Part shown: positions 41,349 to 49,668 of the stretch, piece after piece
Numbering within the stretch: the first letter of the stretch is position 1
Layout of the letters: every line of letters begins with the position of its first letter
Assembly: GCF_003057885.1 (NCBI RefSeq)
Contig: NZ_QAGK01000001.1
Span: 372,001-436,000, forward strand
Origin: Oceaniglobus ichthyenteri
GTDB taxonomy: Bacteria > Pseudomonadota > Alphaproteobacteria > Rhodobacterales > Rhodobacteraceae
DNA: 64,000 bases
Direction of reading: 5' to 3'
Notes under the pieces: model-generated
What the model saw: the letters and a program-made list of their open reading frames with translations, nothing else
Databases searched by the model: none
What the model was told of the DNA's origin: nothing
Position numbers and translations under genes: made by a program

Positions 41349-42811
41349 CAGATCGCCCCCGTGTAAGATAGCCCATACCCGCCCAACATGTCCGCAACCG
41401 CGTCCATCATCGGGTCGATCTGGTCGTCATAGCCCGTTCCCAGGCCGTCAAATGTCTGCATTTCATATTTGAACGCCTGCGAAAAAGCCGCGTCCGATGG
41501 TATCCAAACCTGCCCGGTTGCCACCCATGGCGCTGCGTCCAGACCGCGCGTGTATTTATCCCGATTGCGTTGTATCCCCTCGATCGGGATGCCCTGACGC
41601 TTCAACGACTGGATCAGGCCGGTGCCTGACGACTTGTCCTCAACGCATAAACCACGAACAACCTTGCCGACGTGCTTCCGCCAGAATGCCAACGCGTTGC
41701 GCTCAAGATCGGGCGCTTCCCACTTGCCGCGCACTAGATCCACCAGAACCGCCGCGCCGCCTTTGGACTTACCCCACAATTCGATAACCGAATAATCGTT
41801 GCGTTCCTCGGTCTTCTGGGCCGTATCAGCATACATTCGGTAATAGTCTATTTCTGGCAATTCCGAGTGCCTGAACCATCTGACCCCTGCCATATCAAAC
41901 AGCGCGCCCTCAATCGAAACAGGCCGCTGCATGTACTGGCTGGCGAAGGTGTAAGCGTCGGCTTTTAGCACCTCGATTTCGGCGGCATTGTGCTTTTCGG
42001 TCCAAAGCGGGCCATCCGGCAAGCCGTGTCCAATGGGCCTGCCGTGTGTCCATTCCGCTGGGTAATCCGCGCCGCCCTCAATCAATACCGGCAGATCGAG
42101 GTGATCCCATATCTCGCCGGTGCCTCCGGTCAACAGGTGGCCCGCGAAGTCGTCGCCGTGAAGCCGCTGCATGATAACAATGATCGGCACACCGTCATGC
42201 GCCAGTCGGCTGCGAAAGGTGTTGGTAGCCCGCTGATTGACTGTCTTGCGTTTCGTCGGGCTGAATGCGTCGTCAGGCTTTAGCGGGTCGTCCACGATCA
42301 GCGCGCCTGTAAAGCGCGTCTTGTCCATGTATCCCGCCCGAAAGCCGGTAATCGGGCCGCCCGCCGCTTTGGCGAGCATCCCTCCGTTTGCTGTCGTTTT
42401 CCATCGATCCTTGGCACTGGTGCTGGCGTCAATGCCAAACGCCCACATCGCCTGAAACTCTTCGGACTGGATCAGCCCCTTGATTTTGTCGCTGTTCTCG
42501 CGCGCCAGATCATCAGAAAATGTAGCATGAATAAACCGCGCCGCCGGGTTGATTGCAAATCCCCGCGCCGCAAAATTAACCACGGCCATTTCGGTTTTCG
42601 TGTACCCAGGCGGAAGAGTAATGATCAGCCGCGATATTTCGCCATTTAGAACCCTGTCCAGCGCTTGACCGATAACCCTGTGATGCGGGCCTTCGATCAG
42701 GTCCATCCCCTCGCGGAACGGGAAAAAGTAACGCGCAAAGCCCAGGCTAGTCCGCCTCGCCCACTCCTGCTGGATTTGTTGCTTTGTCGGTAAGGCGTTC
42801 AAGCTGGGCAA
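41348..42811 (-). CDS. terL: terminase large subunit
   Basis: 487 residues. The ATPase part has LITLPPGYTKTEM (Walker A-like, about 66-74; G-Y-T-K-T rather than the usual G-x-x-G-K-T/S) and FTGALIVDDPLKPDDA (Walker B, Asp174/Asp175). The nuclease part starts at YYRMYADTAQKTEERNDYSV with the first acids and has VEDKSSGTGLIQSL. It drives DNA packaging through the portal and cuts concatemers. The start overlaps the small-subunit gene by 65 bases. Confidence 0.9.
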   Translation of the reverse strand: MPSLNALPTKQQIQQEWARRTSLGFARYFFPFREGMDLIEGPHHRVIGQALDRVLNGEISRLIITLPPGYTKTEMAVVNFAARGFAINPAARFIHATFSDDLARENSDKIKGLIQSEEFQAMWAFGIDASTSAKDRWKTTANGGMLAKAAGGPITGFRAGYMDKTRFTGALIVDDPLKPDDAFSPTKRKTVNQRATNTFRSRLAHDGVPIIVIMQRLHGDDFAGHLLTGGTGEIWDHLDLPVLIEGGADYPAEWTHGRPIGHGLPDGPLWTEKHNAAEIEVLKADAYTFASQYMQRPVSIEGALFDMAGVRWFRHSELPEIDYYRMYADTAQKTEERNDYSVIELWGKSKGGAAVLVDLVRGKWEAPDLERNALAFWRKHVGKVVRGLCVEDKSSGTGLIQSLKRQGIPIEGIQRNRDKYTRGLDAAPWVATGQVWIPSDAAFSQAFKYEMQTFDGLGTGYDDQIDPMMDAVADMLGGYGLSYTGAI

Positions 42812-43301
42812 GCTCCTTATCCGTCAAGTTGGACAGGGCCACGCTTGGCTTTGGCGTCATTGTCCCGTCGCTGCTGGTGTGGTCTTTCTTGTCCGCCAGA
42901 CCAAGCTCCCGGGCCACAATCGCCGCGTTCAGCAACCCAGCAGCAGCGCCGGTGAACTTTTGAGTGAAGATCACAGACTCGACCCACTGGCAGTCATGCT
43001 CGAACTCAGGCAGTGACCGGTAGCGCCGCCAGGTGTCGACGCTGATGTCGAGGAATAAGCACAGACCACCGATGGTCATCGCGTGCATTCGCCCGGTATC
43101 CGCCCGCGCAACTTGGCCTTCGTATGAAAATAGCTTTTCTTCTATCAGCGGGTTTTCAGTCACCCATTCGAAATATTCCACTGCGGCTGCTCGCAGCTGC
43201 TCTGGATTTTCGAATGTGGGCTTGCGTCCAAAAGTGCTGGATTGAGCCCAGAATTTATTGCCAGGGAGAAAGTATCCAGTGGCGGGGTCTTTTCCCTCCA
43301 T
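42747..43301 (-). CDS. terS: terminase small subunit (DNA-packaging protein)
   Basis: 184 residues from MEGKDPATGYFLPGNKFW, with CAGGAG upstream. The first half contains FENPEQLRAAAVEYFEWVTE, and the next part MTIGGLCLFLDISVDTWRRY is the helix-turn-helix used for recognising the packaging site. QKFTGAAAGLLNAAIVAREL and the polar tail follow as in Gifsy-type packaging proteins. A terminator-like hairpin lies between it and the replication genes. Confidence 0.86.
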   Translation of the reverse strand: MEGKDPATGYFLPGNKFWAQSSTFGRKPTFENPEQLRAAAVEYFEWVTENPLIEEKLFSYEGQVARADTGRMHAMTIGGLCLFLDISVDTWRRYRSLPEFEHDCQWVESVIFTQKFTGAAAGLLNAAIVARELGLADKKDHTSSDGTMTPKPSVALSNLTDKELAQLERLTDKATNPAGVGEAD

Positions 43302-43340
43302 TGTTGTCTCCTGCTGGTATGGTGGCTGCGGGGCCTGAAA

Positions 43341-43375
43341 ACGCAAAACGCCCGGCAGGAATTAACCTCCGGGCG
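43341..43375 (-). terminator. hairpin upstream of the packaging genes
   Basis: Arms CGCCCGG/CCGGGCG (43349-43355 and 43369-43375) with a 13-base loop, followed on the minus strand by TTTTGCGTTTT. It lies between the early leftward genes and the terminase genes, so late transcription must read through it or start after it. An antitermination system is possible but I found no Q-like gene. Confidence 0.65.
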
Positions 43376-43423
43376 GAATGTGCCGTCTCATTATTCGGAG
43401 TTATTCAGGTTTCCGGGCCAAAG

Positions 43424-44047
43424 TCAACGACATTTCTGCGCTCCCTCGGCGATCTCCGTAAGATGCGCCAGTGCTGAATATGCCTCAATGCCTGCCCAGG
43501 TCGGTGCGCGCTGCAGCCAAAGCGGCCTGCTGGTACCATCCTCGACGGACTGAATCGCTGCTCGCTCCTGCCCCGTTAATCCGCGCAGATAGGAAGACCA
43601 CCGCGACCACGATGCCCTTGCGTCGTCGTCTTTTTCATCAGCGGTTCGAATGTCCACGCTGTGAGATACGTCCGACTGCATCGGCTCAGGTGCAAGAGGC
43701 AGCGTGCTGCCGATGGATCCGCTGATTGAAAGAACCCTTGTGCGATAATTCCGGGCCGAAGCCAGAAACGCCTGCCATACGCGCCACATTCCGCGCAGAT
43801 CGTCCTCGCTGCGCATCTGGCGCATTAGAACCCGCCCCAGATCATCGCCCGCCCACTCAGCAGTCATTGCCTGCCTGGCCCCGGGGCTTGGTGCGATGCC
43901 AAAGATTAAACACCTCGCGTCCAGCGCAGCGCGATCCGCACGCTTTGGCCGCCCGCCCACATTCCTCGCGGTCGGCTTCACCGATAACGCCGGAACGCCT
44001 GCAGGTCGAGGCGCTTTCGCTTTACTGCGCCGATCACCCTTGCCCAA
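43424..44047 (-). CDS. phage protein of unknown function
   Basis: 207 residues. Basic Pro-rich N-terminus (MGKGDRRSKAKAPRPAGVPA), then ALDARCLIFGIAPSPGARQA and a Trp-rich middle (LRGMWRVWQAFLASARNYRT). It overlaps the tandem-HTH gene start by 14 bases. In many alphaproteobacterial prophages a protein of this kind precedes terminase; it could aid late control, but I recognise no domain. Confidence 0.65.
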   Translation of the reverse strand: MGKGDRRSKAKAPRPAGVPALSVKPTARNVGGRPKRADRAALDARCLIFGIAPSPGARQAMTAEWAGDDLGRVLMRQMRSEDDLRGMWRVWQAFLASARNYRTRVLSISGSIGSTLPLAPEPMQSDVSHSVDIRTADEKDDDARASWSRWSSYLRGLTGQERAAIQSVEDGTSRPLWLQRAPTWAGIEAYSALAHLTEIAEGAQKCR

Positions 44048-44600
44048 TTTGTGTCCTCCTTTGAGAAATTTCCGCTTTCAATCCGTTCATGCCCCCATCT
44101 GTGGATGGCGAAGTTTGCCGATTCCGTTCTGCCTGTGCGGCTCGCTCAATCGCTGCAGTCGCTGCCATCGCCGAAGCCACCCCACGTTCGAGAAACTCTG
44201 CAAGACTGATAGTTTCGGCGCGGCCATTGCGAACCTTTGCGTTGACCACCGTACCCGTGCTGCGAGCTGGCAGGCCGAGGTTGCGGCGCCGATGGCTGAC
44301 CGATGCAGCGTCCGCGTATCCGAACACGCGCGCCATTTCCGTTGCGTTCACTCCGGCGGTCCACATGCGGATGAACGTGGCATTATCGCTTCGGTGCGCG
44401 GGCACCTGGTTGCCTGACCTGGACGGAAGGCCCAGCGCTTTGGCCTTTGAGCTTAGCGATTGGCGGCTGACCCCAAGCGAAGTGGCAATCCGAGATGTCG
44501 GCACATCCAGCCGGGACCATAGCGGCTCGATATCGGCCTTTGTTAGCCGCTTGAGCGGGCGCGGCCCGAGGGCCGATGTGATTTCGTTCCGGTTCGTCAT
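44034..44600 (-). CDS. tandem GcrA-like HTH protein
   Basis: 188 residues from MTNRNEITSALGPRPLKRL; the start forms ATGA with the upstream stop. Two similar helix-turn-helix units are visible: DVPTSRIATSLGVSRQSLSS ending KALGLPSR (about 30-62), and GVNATEMARVFGYADAASVS ending RNLGLPAR (about 82-115). Their shape resembles the GcrA-type DNA-binding head found in alphaproteobacterial cell-cycle regulators. A candidate transcription regulator of late genes or of host genes. Confidence 0.7.
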   Translation of the reverse strand: MTNRNEITSALGPRPLKRLTKADIEPLWSRLDVPTSRIATSLGVSRQSLSSKAKALGLPSRSGNQVPAHRSDNATFIRMWTAGVNATEMARVFGYADAASVSHRRRNLGLPARSTGTVVNAKVRNGRAETISLAEFLERGVASAMAATAAIERAAQAERNRQTSPSTDGGMNGLKAEISQRRTQIGQG

Positions 44601-45406
44601 TGGGTTCCTCCGGCGATTTTCTTCCAACGGTCCATTTTCTGTGCCCGGTCGTCTGGCCGAGCGGGACGCTGTCCGCCTTGGTTTGGCTGCATCGGTCCCG
44701 CCGCCAACTGGGCAGAGAGATTGCGCATCACGCCGTCCAGCGCCTTCGGCCCGTTTGGCGGCTCGTCATGCCTCGCCCTGCTTTGCTTGGCGGCATCCAC
44801 GATGTTGAGGCATGGCAGATTGAGGTCGCGTCGCCATCGTCCGACGTGGATCGTTGCGGCAGGCGGCATCCAGTGTGTCGGCACCCGGTCACGGATGCCC
44901 ACGGCGGCCATGACCTCGGAAAGCAATCGATCATCGTCCCACGAACTCGGATCGTCTCGCGCCTCGCGCGCACTGCTACTACTATTCTGGCTTCTGGCTT
45001 CTGGCTTCTGGGCTTTATCCTCGGGGTTAACCCCCAAATCGTCACTTCCCCTTGTTTTTAAGGATGGGTTGCCACCCATTCGACCATTTGACTTGTCTCG
45101 TTCGGCCTTTTTAAAGTCCTCAATCATGCGCGAAGAAGCAACGAATGAACCCTGAACGGTGGTCGAAACGCCAGCATCGGCCAATTCGGCCATGAGTTTT
45201 CGGGTGGTTCTGGGGTTGTCCCCGAGAATGTCAGCAAGCTCTTTTTCGGTCATAGGCCGCCCCTGCACTTCGAGCCTCCCGGTGCCGGATTGGTGCATCA
45301 GACAAAGCATATCGATCCACAGAGAGCGGGCTGCTCTGGATACCAGTCTGAGCTTGTGCTCCCCCAGCCAGTCGTTGGTGTAGAATTTCAGCCAAGGGTC
45401 AGCCAA
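44597..45406 (-). CDS. phage replication initiator-like protein (lambda O-type), TTG start
   Basis: 269 residues. N-terminus WLKFYTNDWLGEHKLRLVSR, then ARSLWIDMLCLMHQSGTGRL and MTEKELADILGDNPRTTRKL, is a winged-helix pattern of phage O/DUF1376-like initiators. A low-complexity linker (NPEDKAQKPEARSQNSSSS) precedes a C-terminal part that could load the helicase encoded just upstream. The TTG at 45406 has GGGAGG six bases before it and overlaps the helicase stop. The linker DNA has four tandem 7-bp repeats, a candidate origin. Confidence 0.75.
   Translation of the reverse strand: MADPWLKFYTNDWLGEHKLRLVSRAARSLWIDMLCLMHQSGTGRLEVQGRPMTEKELADILGDNPRTTRKLMAELADAGVSTTVQGSFVASSRMIEDFKKAERDKSNGRMGGNPSLKTRGSDDLGVNPEDKAQKPEARSQNSSSSAREARDDPSSWDDDRLLSEVMAAVGIRDRVPTHWMPPAATIHVGRWRRDLNLPCLNIVDAAKQSRARHDEPPNGPKALDGVMRNLSAQLAAGPMQPNQGGQRPARPDDRAQKMDRWKKIAGGTQ
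44985..45012. repeat. four tandem heptamers TTCTGGC inside the initiator gene
   Basis: Three exact copies and a fourth ending in G. They lie in the linker-coding part, next to an A/T-containing stretch (ctactactatt). Lambda also has its origin iterons inside the O gene linker. A unit of seven bases is out of phase with codons, so a change in copy number would shift the reading frame. Confidence 0.7.
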
Positions 45407-46805
45407 GGTGCGCCTCCCAGATCCGGTTCAGCGCCACGTTACAGTACACATTTGCGGTGCCGATTGGCCCCTGACGCTGCTTGGCCACGATGATTTCAAG
45501 CCGGTTTCTTGCGTGCTCCATGGCGTTTTGCCAGGCCTCAAATGCGTCGTTGTCATGCATCTCCGGCTGCTCACGCTCAAGGTAATATTCGTCGCGATAA
45601 CAAAACATGACGGCATCAGCGTCTTGCTCCAACTGCCCGGATTCGCGCAGATCAGAGAGCATCGGGCGCTTGTCATCGCGGGATTCCAAGGCGCGGGAAA
45701 GCTGTGAAAGGGCCAAGATCGGGACGTTCAATTGCCCAGCCAATGCCTTTAGGGACCGGCTGATTTCTGAAACCTCATCATATCTGGATCGCGCACCCTG
45801 AACCTTTAGAAGTTGCGCATAGTCAACGATCAGCAGTCCCATTTCGTTACCCATGATGCGCTTCGCCTGCTTGGCGCCAGCGGCCATTGCGCCAATATCC
45901 GCATATTGCCTTGACAGGAATTGGATCGGCAGGCTGGCGACCTCCTTTGCGGATTCCGCCAGTGCCTCCATCTGCCAGTCAGTCAGGTCACCACCTCGAA
46001 TGTCGCGATAGCTGATCGCCTTGCTGATGCGCGCGGTGCCCTCGGACAGCGCGCGCAGGGCCATGGCTTCGGGGTTCATCTCCAATGAACAGATCACTAC
46101 GCCATGTCCCGCCCTGGCGGCATTCAGGGCCACGTTGAGGGCCACACTCGTCTTACCCATGGATGGCCTGCCACCCAGCAAGATCAGTTCGCCAGGGTAC
46201 AGGCCCGTCACCATATTATCGAGCGACTCGATCCCCGTCTGAACGAACGTGCCAGTGTCGCCGTTTCTCGCTGCCATGACTTGCTCAAGAGCGGTGGAAA
46301 CGGCGGATGTCATGGAGATTGGTCGGGGCGCGTTACCGGTACCCTCGATCGCCATCAGCGCCCCCTCAAGGCGCGCTGCAATAACATCGGCGGGCTGATC
46401 GCTGGCCATCGTTGCGGATGTGGCGGTTCGCAGCGCGTCCATCAGAAGCCGCCGCGCGCGCGTTTCAGCCAGAACGCGGCAATAATGCTGCATGTGGCTG
46501 CTGGCGCTTGTAGCACCGGCAATCCGCATCAGGTATCCCGCCCCGCCCAGCTCGCTCAATGGCTCGTAGGCCCGCGCCCACTCGGCCAGTGTCGAAGGAC
46601 TGGCAAGAATGCCGTTTCTGTCCATGCTTCGGATCTTGGAATAGATCGCTTTGTGGACAGCATCGTGGAACAGGTTCTCACCGCCATCTGCCTCAATGGT
46701 CGGCAGTCCATCAGTTGCCAACAGCAGCGCGCCAAGCACCTGCTGTTCGCATTCGACATCATGCGGGACATAATCCATTGGGATTATCTGTGCTGTTTCA
46801 CCCAT
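45399..46805 (-). CDS. replicative DNA helicase, DnaB family
   Basis: 468 residues. The N-terminal DnaB domain begins VPHDVECEQQVLGALLLA. The RecA-like motor has LILLGGRPSMGKTSVALNVA (Walker A, about 211-220), ICSLEMNPEAMALR (H1a), GLLIVDYAQLL (Walker B) and SQLSRALESRDDKRPMLSDL, all hallmark DnaB segments, and ends with HARNRLEIIVAKQRQGPIG. It is a full-length phage helicase loaded at the origin, probably by the initiator coded immediately downstream. Confidence 0.93.
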   Translation of the reverse strand: MGETAQIIPMDYVPHDVECEQQVLGALLLATDGLPTIEADGGENLFHDAVHKAIYSKIRSMDRNGILASPSTLAEWARAYEPLSELGGAGYLMRIAGATSASSHMQHYCRVLAETRARRLLMDALRTATSATMASDQPADVIAARLEGALMAIEGTGNAPRPISMTSAVSTALEQVMAARNGDTGTFVQTGIESLDNMVTGLYPGELILLGGRPSMGKTSVALNVALNAARAGHGVVICSLEMNPEAMALRALSEGTARISKAISYRDIRGGDLTDWQMEALAESAKEVASLPIQFLSRQYADIGAMAAGAKQAKRIMGNEMGLLIVDYAQLLKVQGARSRYDEVSEISRSLKALAGQLNVPILALSQLSRALESRDDKRPMLSDLRESGQLEQDADAVMFCYRDEYYLEREQPEMHDNDAFEAWQNAMEHARNRLEIIVAKQRQGPIGTANVYCNVALNRIWEAHLG

Positions 46806-46923
46806 GGCCGCTTGCCTGCTTTGCAGCGGCTTTTTCTGCCAGCTTTAGGGCGATTTCACCTATGCTTCGCCATTCCCCGTTGACGCACTGCGGCTCGCTC
46901 TCGTATTGTTTGGCCTCAGCCAT
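46798..46923 (-). CDS. small phage protein between RusA and helicase genes
   Basis: 41 residues: MAEAKQYESEPQCVNGEWRS then IGEIALKLAEKAAAKQASGHG. It overlaps the RusA stop at its 5' end and the helicase start at its 3' end, so it is part of the coupled chain. Mostly helical; function unknown. Confidence 0.6.
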   Translation of the reverse strand: MAEAKQYESEPQCVNGEWRSIGEIALKLAEKAAAKQASGHG

Positions 46924-47401
46924 TGCCTGATCCTCCGTTGATCGGGTTGCGGTTTGAGGCCGTGGGTGTTTGCCCACCTGCGGCCTCGTCTATCTCAATA
47001 CCCTGCACCGTCACGCAAGTGCCTGCGACAGGCCCCCAGACCTTCACAACGCGCGCGTCGGCCACTTGGCTGTCGTCGGACCATGCAATGCGGTTGAGCC
47101 CGTCTTTTACGGCTTTCAAGCAGTTGTCGCCGTCGGGCTTTTGGGTGTGATATCGCCCCAGGAATGCAGCGGTCTTTTTCTTTGACCAGCTTTTTGCAGG
47201 GACGAACGTTGCGGTGACGACAATCTTCACCGGACCCGATAATGGCGCCGGGAAATACGGCAGTGCGATCTGCCCAACCTGCCGTTCAAAGCTGACGGTT
47301 TCTTTGGGCGTGTACATGCGGGCAAATCCGCAGCGGGCGGTTGCTCTCGCCCGCTGCTTGCCAAACGGTTTGCCGGGAATTGTGAAACGGATGGTGGTCA
47401 T
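46916..47401 (-). CDS. rusA: RusA family Holliday junction resolvase
   Basis: 161 residues. Starts TTIRFTIPGKPFGKQRARAT; the family core HTQKPDGDNCLKAVKDGLNR followed by SDDSQVADARVVKVWG supplies the acidic catalytic residues. RusA dimers resolve four-way junctions made during phage replication and recombination. Placed next to the helicase as in lambdoid phages. Confidence 0.92.
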   Translation of the reverse strand: MTTIRFTIPGKPFGKQRARATARCGFARMYTPKETVSFERQVGQIALPYFPAPLSGPVKIVVTATFVPAKSWSKKKTAAFLGRYHTQKPDGDNCLKAVKDGLNRIAWSDDSQVADARVVKVWGPVAGTCVTVQGIEIDEAAGGQTPTASNRNPINGGSGNG

Positions 47402-47408
47402 GGCGATC

Positions 47409-48083
47409 TCAGATCAGTTCTGGCTGGCGATAATCGACCCGATCAAGCCAACGAAACGCAGGCTCGCCGACCCAATCCTTGCGCCAGACGAACCATGCGT
47501 TCCGTTGCGGTGGACTGCCCTCGCCTGTGAAGTCCAGTTTCCAGCGCATCAGATAGCTGTACGAAAACGGTTGATTGTCGAGAATTGCGCCGAGGCCATT
47601 AGCCTTTGCCGCTGGCCAGTCCCAAGACAGCAAAAGGGCGAGGTAATCCCATCCTGGCATGTCAAGGGTGTGCCGCAGCCATCTGCCGTGGCCGTCGCGG
47701 GCATTGACCAGATTGTACGGCGGGTTGGTGATGATTGCCCGGCACCGTGATCGGCGGCATGTGAAATAATCTGCGGTCCAGCTATCAGGGCAGCCACGGT
47801 CGATCAGATCAGATGCACAACACGGGATACCTGCAGAGCGGATTTCACGCACCAGCGCGCCGTCACCACAGGCGGGTTCCCAGACGGACCCGCATTCGCG
47901 TATCCTTTCACCATCGGCAGCGAGCAAAGCGCGGATAGCTTCTGGCTGCCCGGTTGGGTAAAAGTCTGCGTCACGCCGTGCTGCATTTGGCCGATCTTGC
48001 CGGGGCAACAACAGTCCCAACGGCACCCCAAGGTCAGGCTTCAATCTTGTGGCGCGAAACAATGATTTTGCAGATGAAGTCAC
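47409..48083 (-). CDS. phage DNA adenine methyltransferase
   Basis: 224 residues. Motif X-like DFYPTGQPEAIRALL (40-54), motif I WEPACGDGALV (68-78) and motif IV ITNPPYN (118-124) form a compact N6-adenine methyltransferase of the phage Dam type. The C-terminal half (ALLLSWDWPAAKANG, WKLDFTGEGSPPQ) is the target-binding part. No cognate nuclease lies nearby, so it is an orphan enzyme that probably protects phage DNA or adjusts host regulation. The start overlaps the upstream small gene. Confidence 0.85.
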   Translation of the reverse strand: MTSSAKSLFRATRLKPDLGVPLGLLLPRQDRPNAARRDADFYPTGQPEAIRALLAADGERIRECGSVWEPACGDGALVREIRSAGIPCCASDLIDRGCPDSWTADYFTCRRSRCRAIITNPPYNLVNARDGHGRWLRHTLDMPGWDYLALLLSWDWPAAKANGLGAILDNQPFSYSYLMRWKLDFTGEGSPPQRNAWFVWRKDWVGEPAFRWLDRVDYRQPELI

Positions 48084-48232
48084 TTCCGGCCCCCTTGCAA
48101 TTCCAGCTTTCGCGTGATGCCAAGCTGCGCCATGGCTTCATCACTGCGCGCACGGCAAGCCTCGATCCAGCCGAGACACTCTTCGACGGTGGACATGCTC
48201 GCAGCCTTTGTGATCGCGTGTTGATCTGTCAT
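48080..48232 (-). CDS. small phage protein
   Basis: 50 residues from MTDQHAITKAASMSTVEECL; its start and stop each form 4-base overlaps with neighbours, supporting translation. Helical with a polar tail (ITRKLELQGGRK). Unknown function. Confidence 0.65.
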   Translation of the reverse strand: MTDQHAITKAASMSTVEECLGWIEACRARSDEAMAQLGITRKLELQGGRK

Positions 48233-49107
48233 TGCGCTGCCACCGCACTCGCGGCGCGCGCCCGCAATACCTCGATCAGCCGGGTTTGTTCGGAAACGCC
48301 GAATTGCCCACCATCTGGCGTTGCAGCCAGCTTGAGCTTGCCAAAGCGAGCTTTGCAATCCGCCGCATCGATCCCGAGATCAAGCGCGACGGCACCCAGC
48401 TTTGATCCTCGGGCAAGGCCGGTGACCAAATCCAGATCAACACCGGCTGACCACGGCGCTGGAAACCCCAACAGGTCCAGCCATTTGTTAATTTCGCGGT
48501 GCCAGATGGGCGCATTTTCCGGCGGCGCGACCGGCGGTGCGGGTTTGGGCGACGGCTCGGGCGCTGGCTGCCACTCAATGGGTTCATCCCCCGAGCGCGC
48601 CGCTTCGGCCCGATCACTCAAACTCGACTTCAGCCGAAATGCCACGGCGCCGGGTGTGCGGCCGAGCTGCGGACCAATGATTTTGGACACCGCGTTGTTC
48701 GACGCGTCAGGCTGTGAGGCGACTGCGGCAAGGATGGCCTCATCTTCCTCATCGGTCCACGGCTCGCCATTTTTTGACGCACGCTCCAAAGCGCGCGGTC
48801 CTTTCGGCGCGTCGGGGGTCGGAAGGGTGGTGACCTCTTCAACTGGCTTTTCCGGCTCAGCGATGTTCTCTTGGGTATCCGGGTGGTGCGCTTCTGCCTC
48901 TGCGACAGGCGCGAAGCTCTCCGGCCCCGCGACATCCACTTGCGCCGGGAACAGCGGGCACCGGATCATCAACGGCCCGGTCAGGTCAATCACTGGCGCG
49001 GTGCCTATGGCGTATTCAAGCGCCGATGCGGCATCGGCCATCGCTGACAGGGTGGTGACCAGATCGCGCAAATCATCGGGGTTCATGCGTGTGAAATCGT
49101 GGGACAT
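48229..49107 (-). CDS. Myb/GcrA-like DNA-binding phage protein
   Basis: 292 residues from MSHDFTRMNPDDLRDLVTTL, with AAGGAG upstream. The middle contains EPWTDEEDEAILAAVASQP then GPQLGRTPGAVAFRLKSSL, a SANT/Myb-like or GcrA-type helix-turn-helix. A Pro-rich linker (PAPEPSPKPAPPVAPPENAP) leads to a C-terminal helical region (LGAVALDLGIDAADCKARFG). May regulate early leftward transcription or act on the host cell cycle. No known homologue is named with confidence. Confidence 0.7.
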   Translation of the reverse strand: MSHDFTRMNPDDLRDLVTTLSAMADAASALEYAIGTAPVIDLTGPLMIRCPLFPAQVDVAGPESFAPVAEAEAHHPDTQENIAEPEKPVEEVTTLPTPDAPKGPRALERASKNGEPWTDEEDEAILAAVASQPDASNNAVSKIIGPQLGRTPGAVAFRLKSSLSDRAEAARSGDEPIEWQPAPEPSPKPAPPVAPPENAPIWHREINKWLDLLGFPAPWSAGVDLDLVTGLARGSKLGAVALDLGIDAADCKARFGKLKLAATPDGGQFGVSEQTRLIEVLRARAASAVAAQ

Positions 49108-49174
49108 GGGGCGTCTCCTTTTTAAGCCCCGGCTCCAATGCCGCGCCGTTCGAAACGCGCAAGGGGGCCGGGGG

Positions 49175-49195
49175 ACCGGTGTAATGAGCACCGGT
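49175..49195. repeat. short inverted repeat ACCGGTG-N7-CACCGGT
   Basis: Lies in the 103-base gap between the small membrane-protein gene and the Myb-like gene, upstream of the latter's ribosome site on the minus strand. No T-run follows, so it is not a standard terminator. It could be an mRNA stem or a protein-binding site. Confidence 0.4.
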
Positions 49196-49210
49196 ATTCT
49201 GTGAGGGCGG

Positions 49211-49357
49211 TCATTTGCGCGCCTCAATAGTTTTGCTCAAAAACTTTTGTGTCGGGACCAGCCGTGAGGCGATCCACTCAAGGCTGATCCCTGCCCCGGC
49301 CAGCAGCGCGATAAGCGCCGTGACCGTCCAAAGCGCAGGATATGCAAGCGCCTTCAT
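49211..49357 (-). CDS. small membrane protein in the early leftward operon
   Basis: 48 residues: MKALAYPALWTVTALIALLA then GAGISLEWIASRLVPTQKFL and a basic tail. One hydrophobic helix spans most of the first 25 residues. The ATG at 49357 overlaps the preceding stop as ATGA. Possibly an inner-membrane host-takeover protein; unknown. Confidence 0.62.
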   Translation of the reverse strand: MKALAYPALWTVTALIALLAGAGISLEWIASRLVPTQKFLSKTIEARK

Positions 49358-49668
49358 TTTCCACCTGCCATGTGGTCAAGGTACACCTGCCCGTGCATCA
49401 TGGCGGCAAGGGTGGTTGTGTCGCCGGATGGCGCGTTCAAGCCCTGCCACCAGTTGTTCGCAGTCTGGTATCGCACCCCGTAAACGACGCTGACCTCTTC
49501 GGCGTTGCGGTAGTTTGCCTGTAGGAATTGCGCGAACCGATGCTTGAAAAACATCTTGAAACCGCGCGGGTCCAAAACTTTGGTATGGGACTTTTGCATA
49601 ACTGATACTCCATGTTTCTGGTGTGATGCAGAAACTTGAAAATCAGCGTGTGTGGGGGCGGCGGTCAT
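49354..49668 (-). CDS. HTH-containing early regulator candidate
   Basis: 104 residues. The C-terminal ~70 residues (FAQFLQANYRNAEEVSVVYG, then VRYQTANNWWQGLNAPSGD) form a helix-turn-helix like those of phage regulators in the CII/Cro neighbourhood. The start at 49668 overlaps the Cro-like stop; an internal ATG at residue 24 is an alternative. Being second in the leftward operon makes a lysis-lysogeny role plausible. Confidence 0.65.
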   Translation of the reverse strand: MTAAPTHADFQVSASHQKHGVSVMQKSHTKVLDPRGFKMFFKHRFAQFLQANYRNAEEVSVVYGVRYQTANNWWQGLNAPSGDTTTLAAMMHGQVYLDHMAGGK

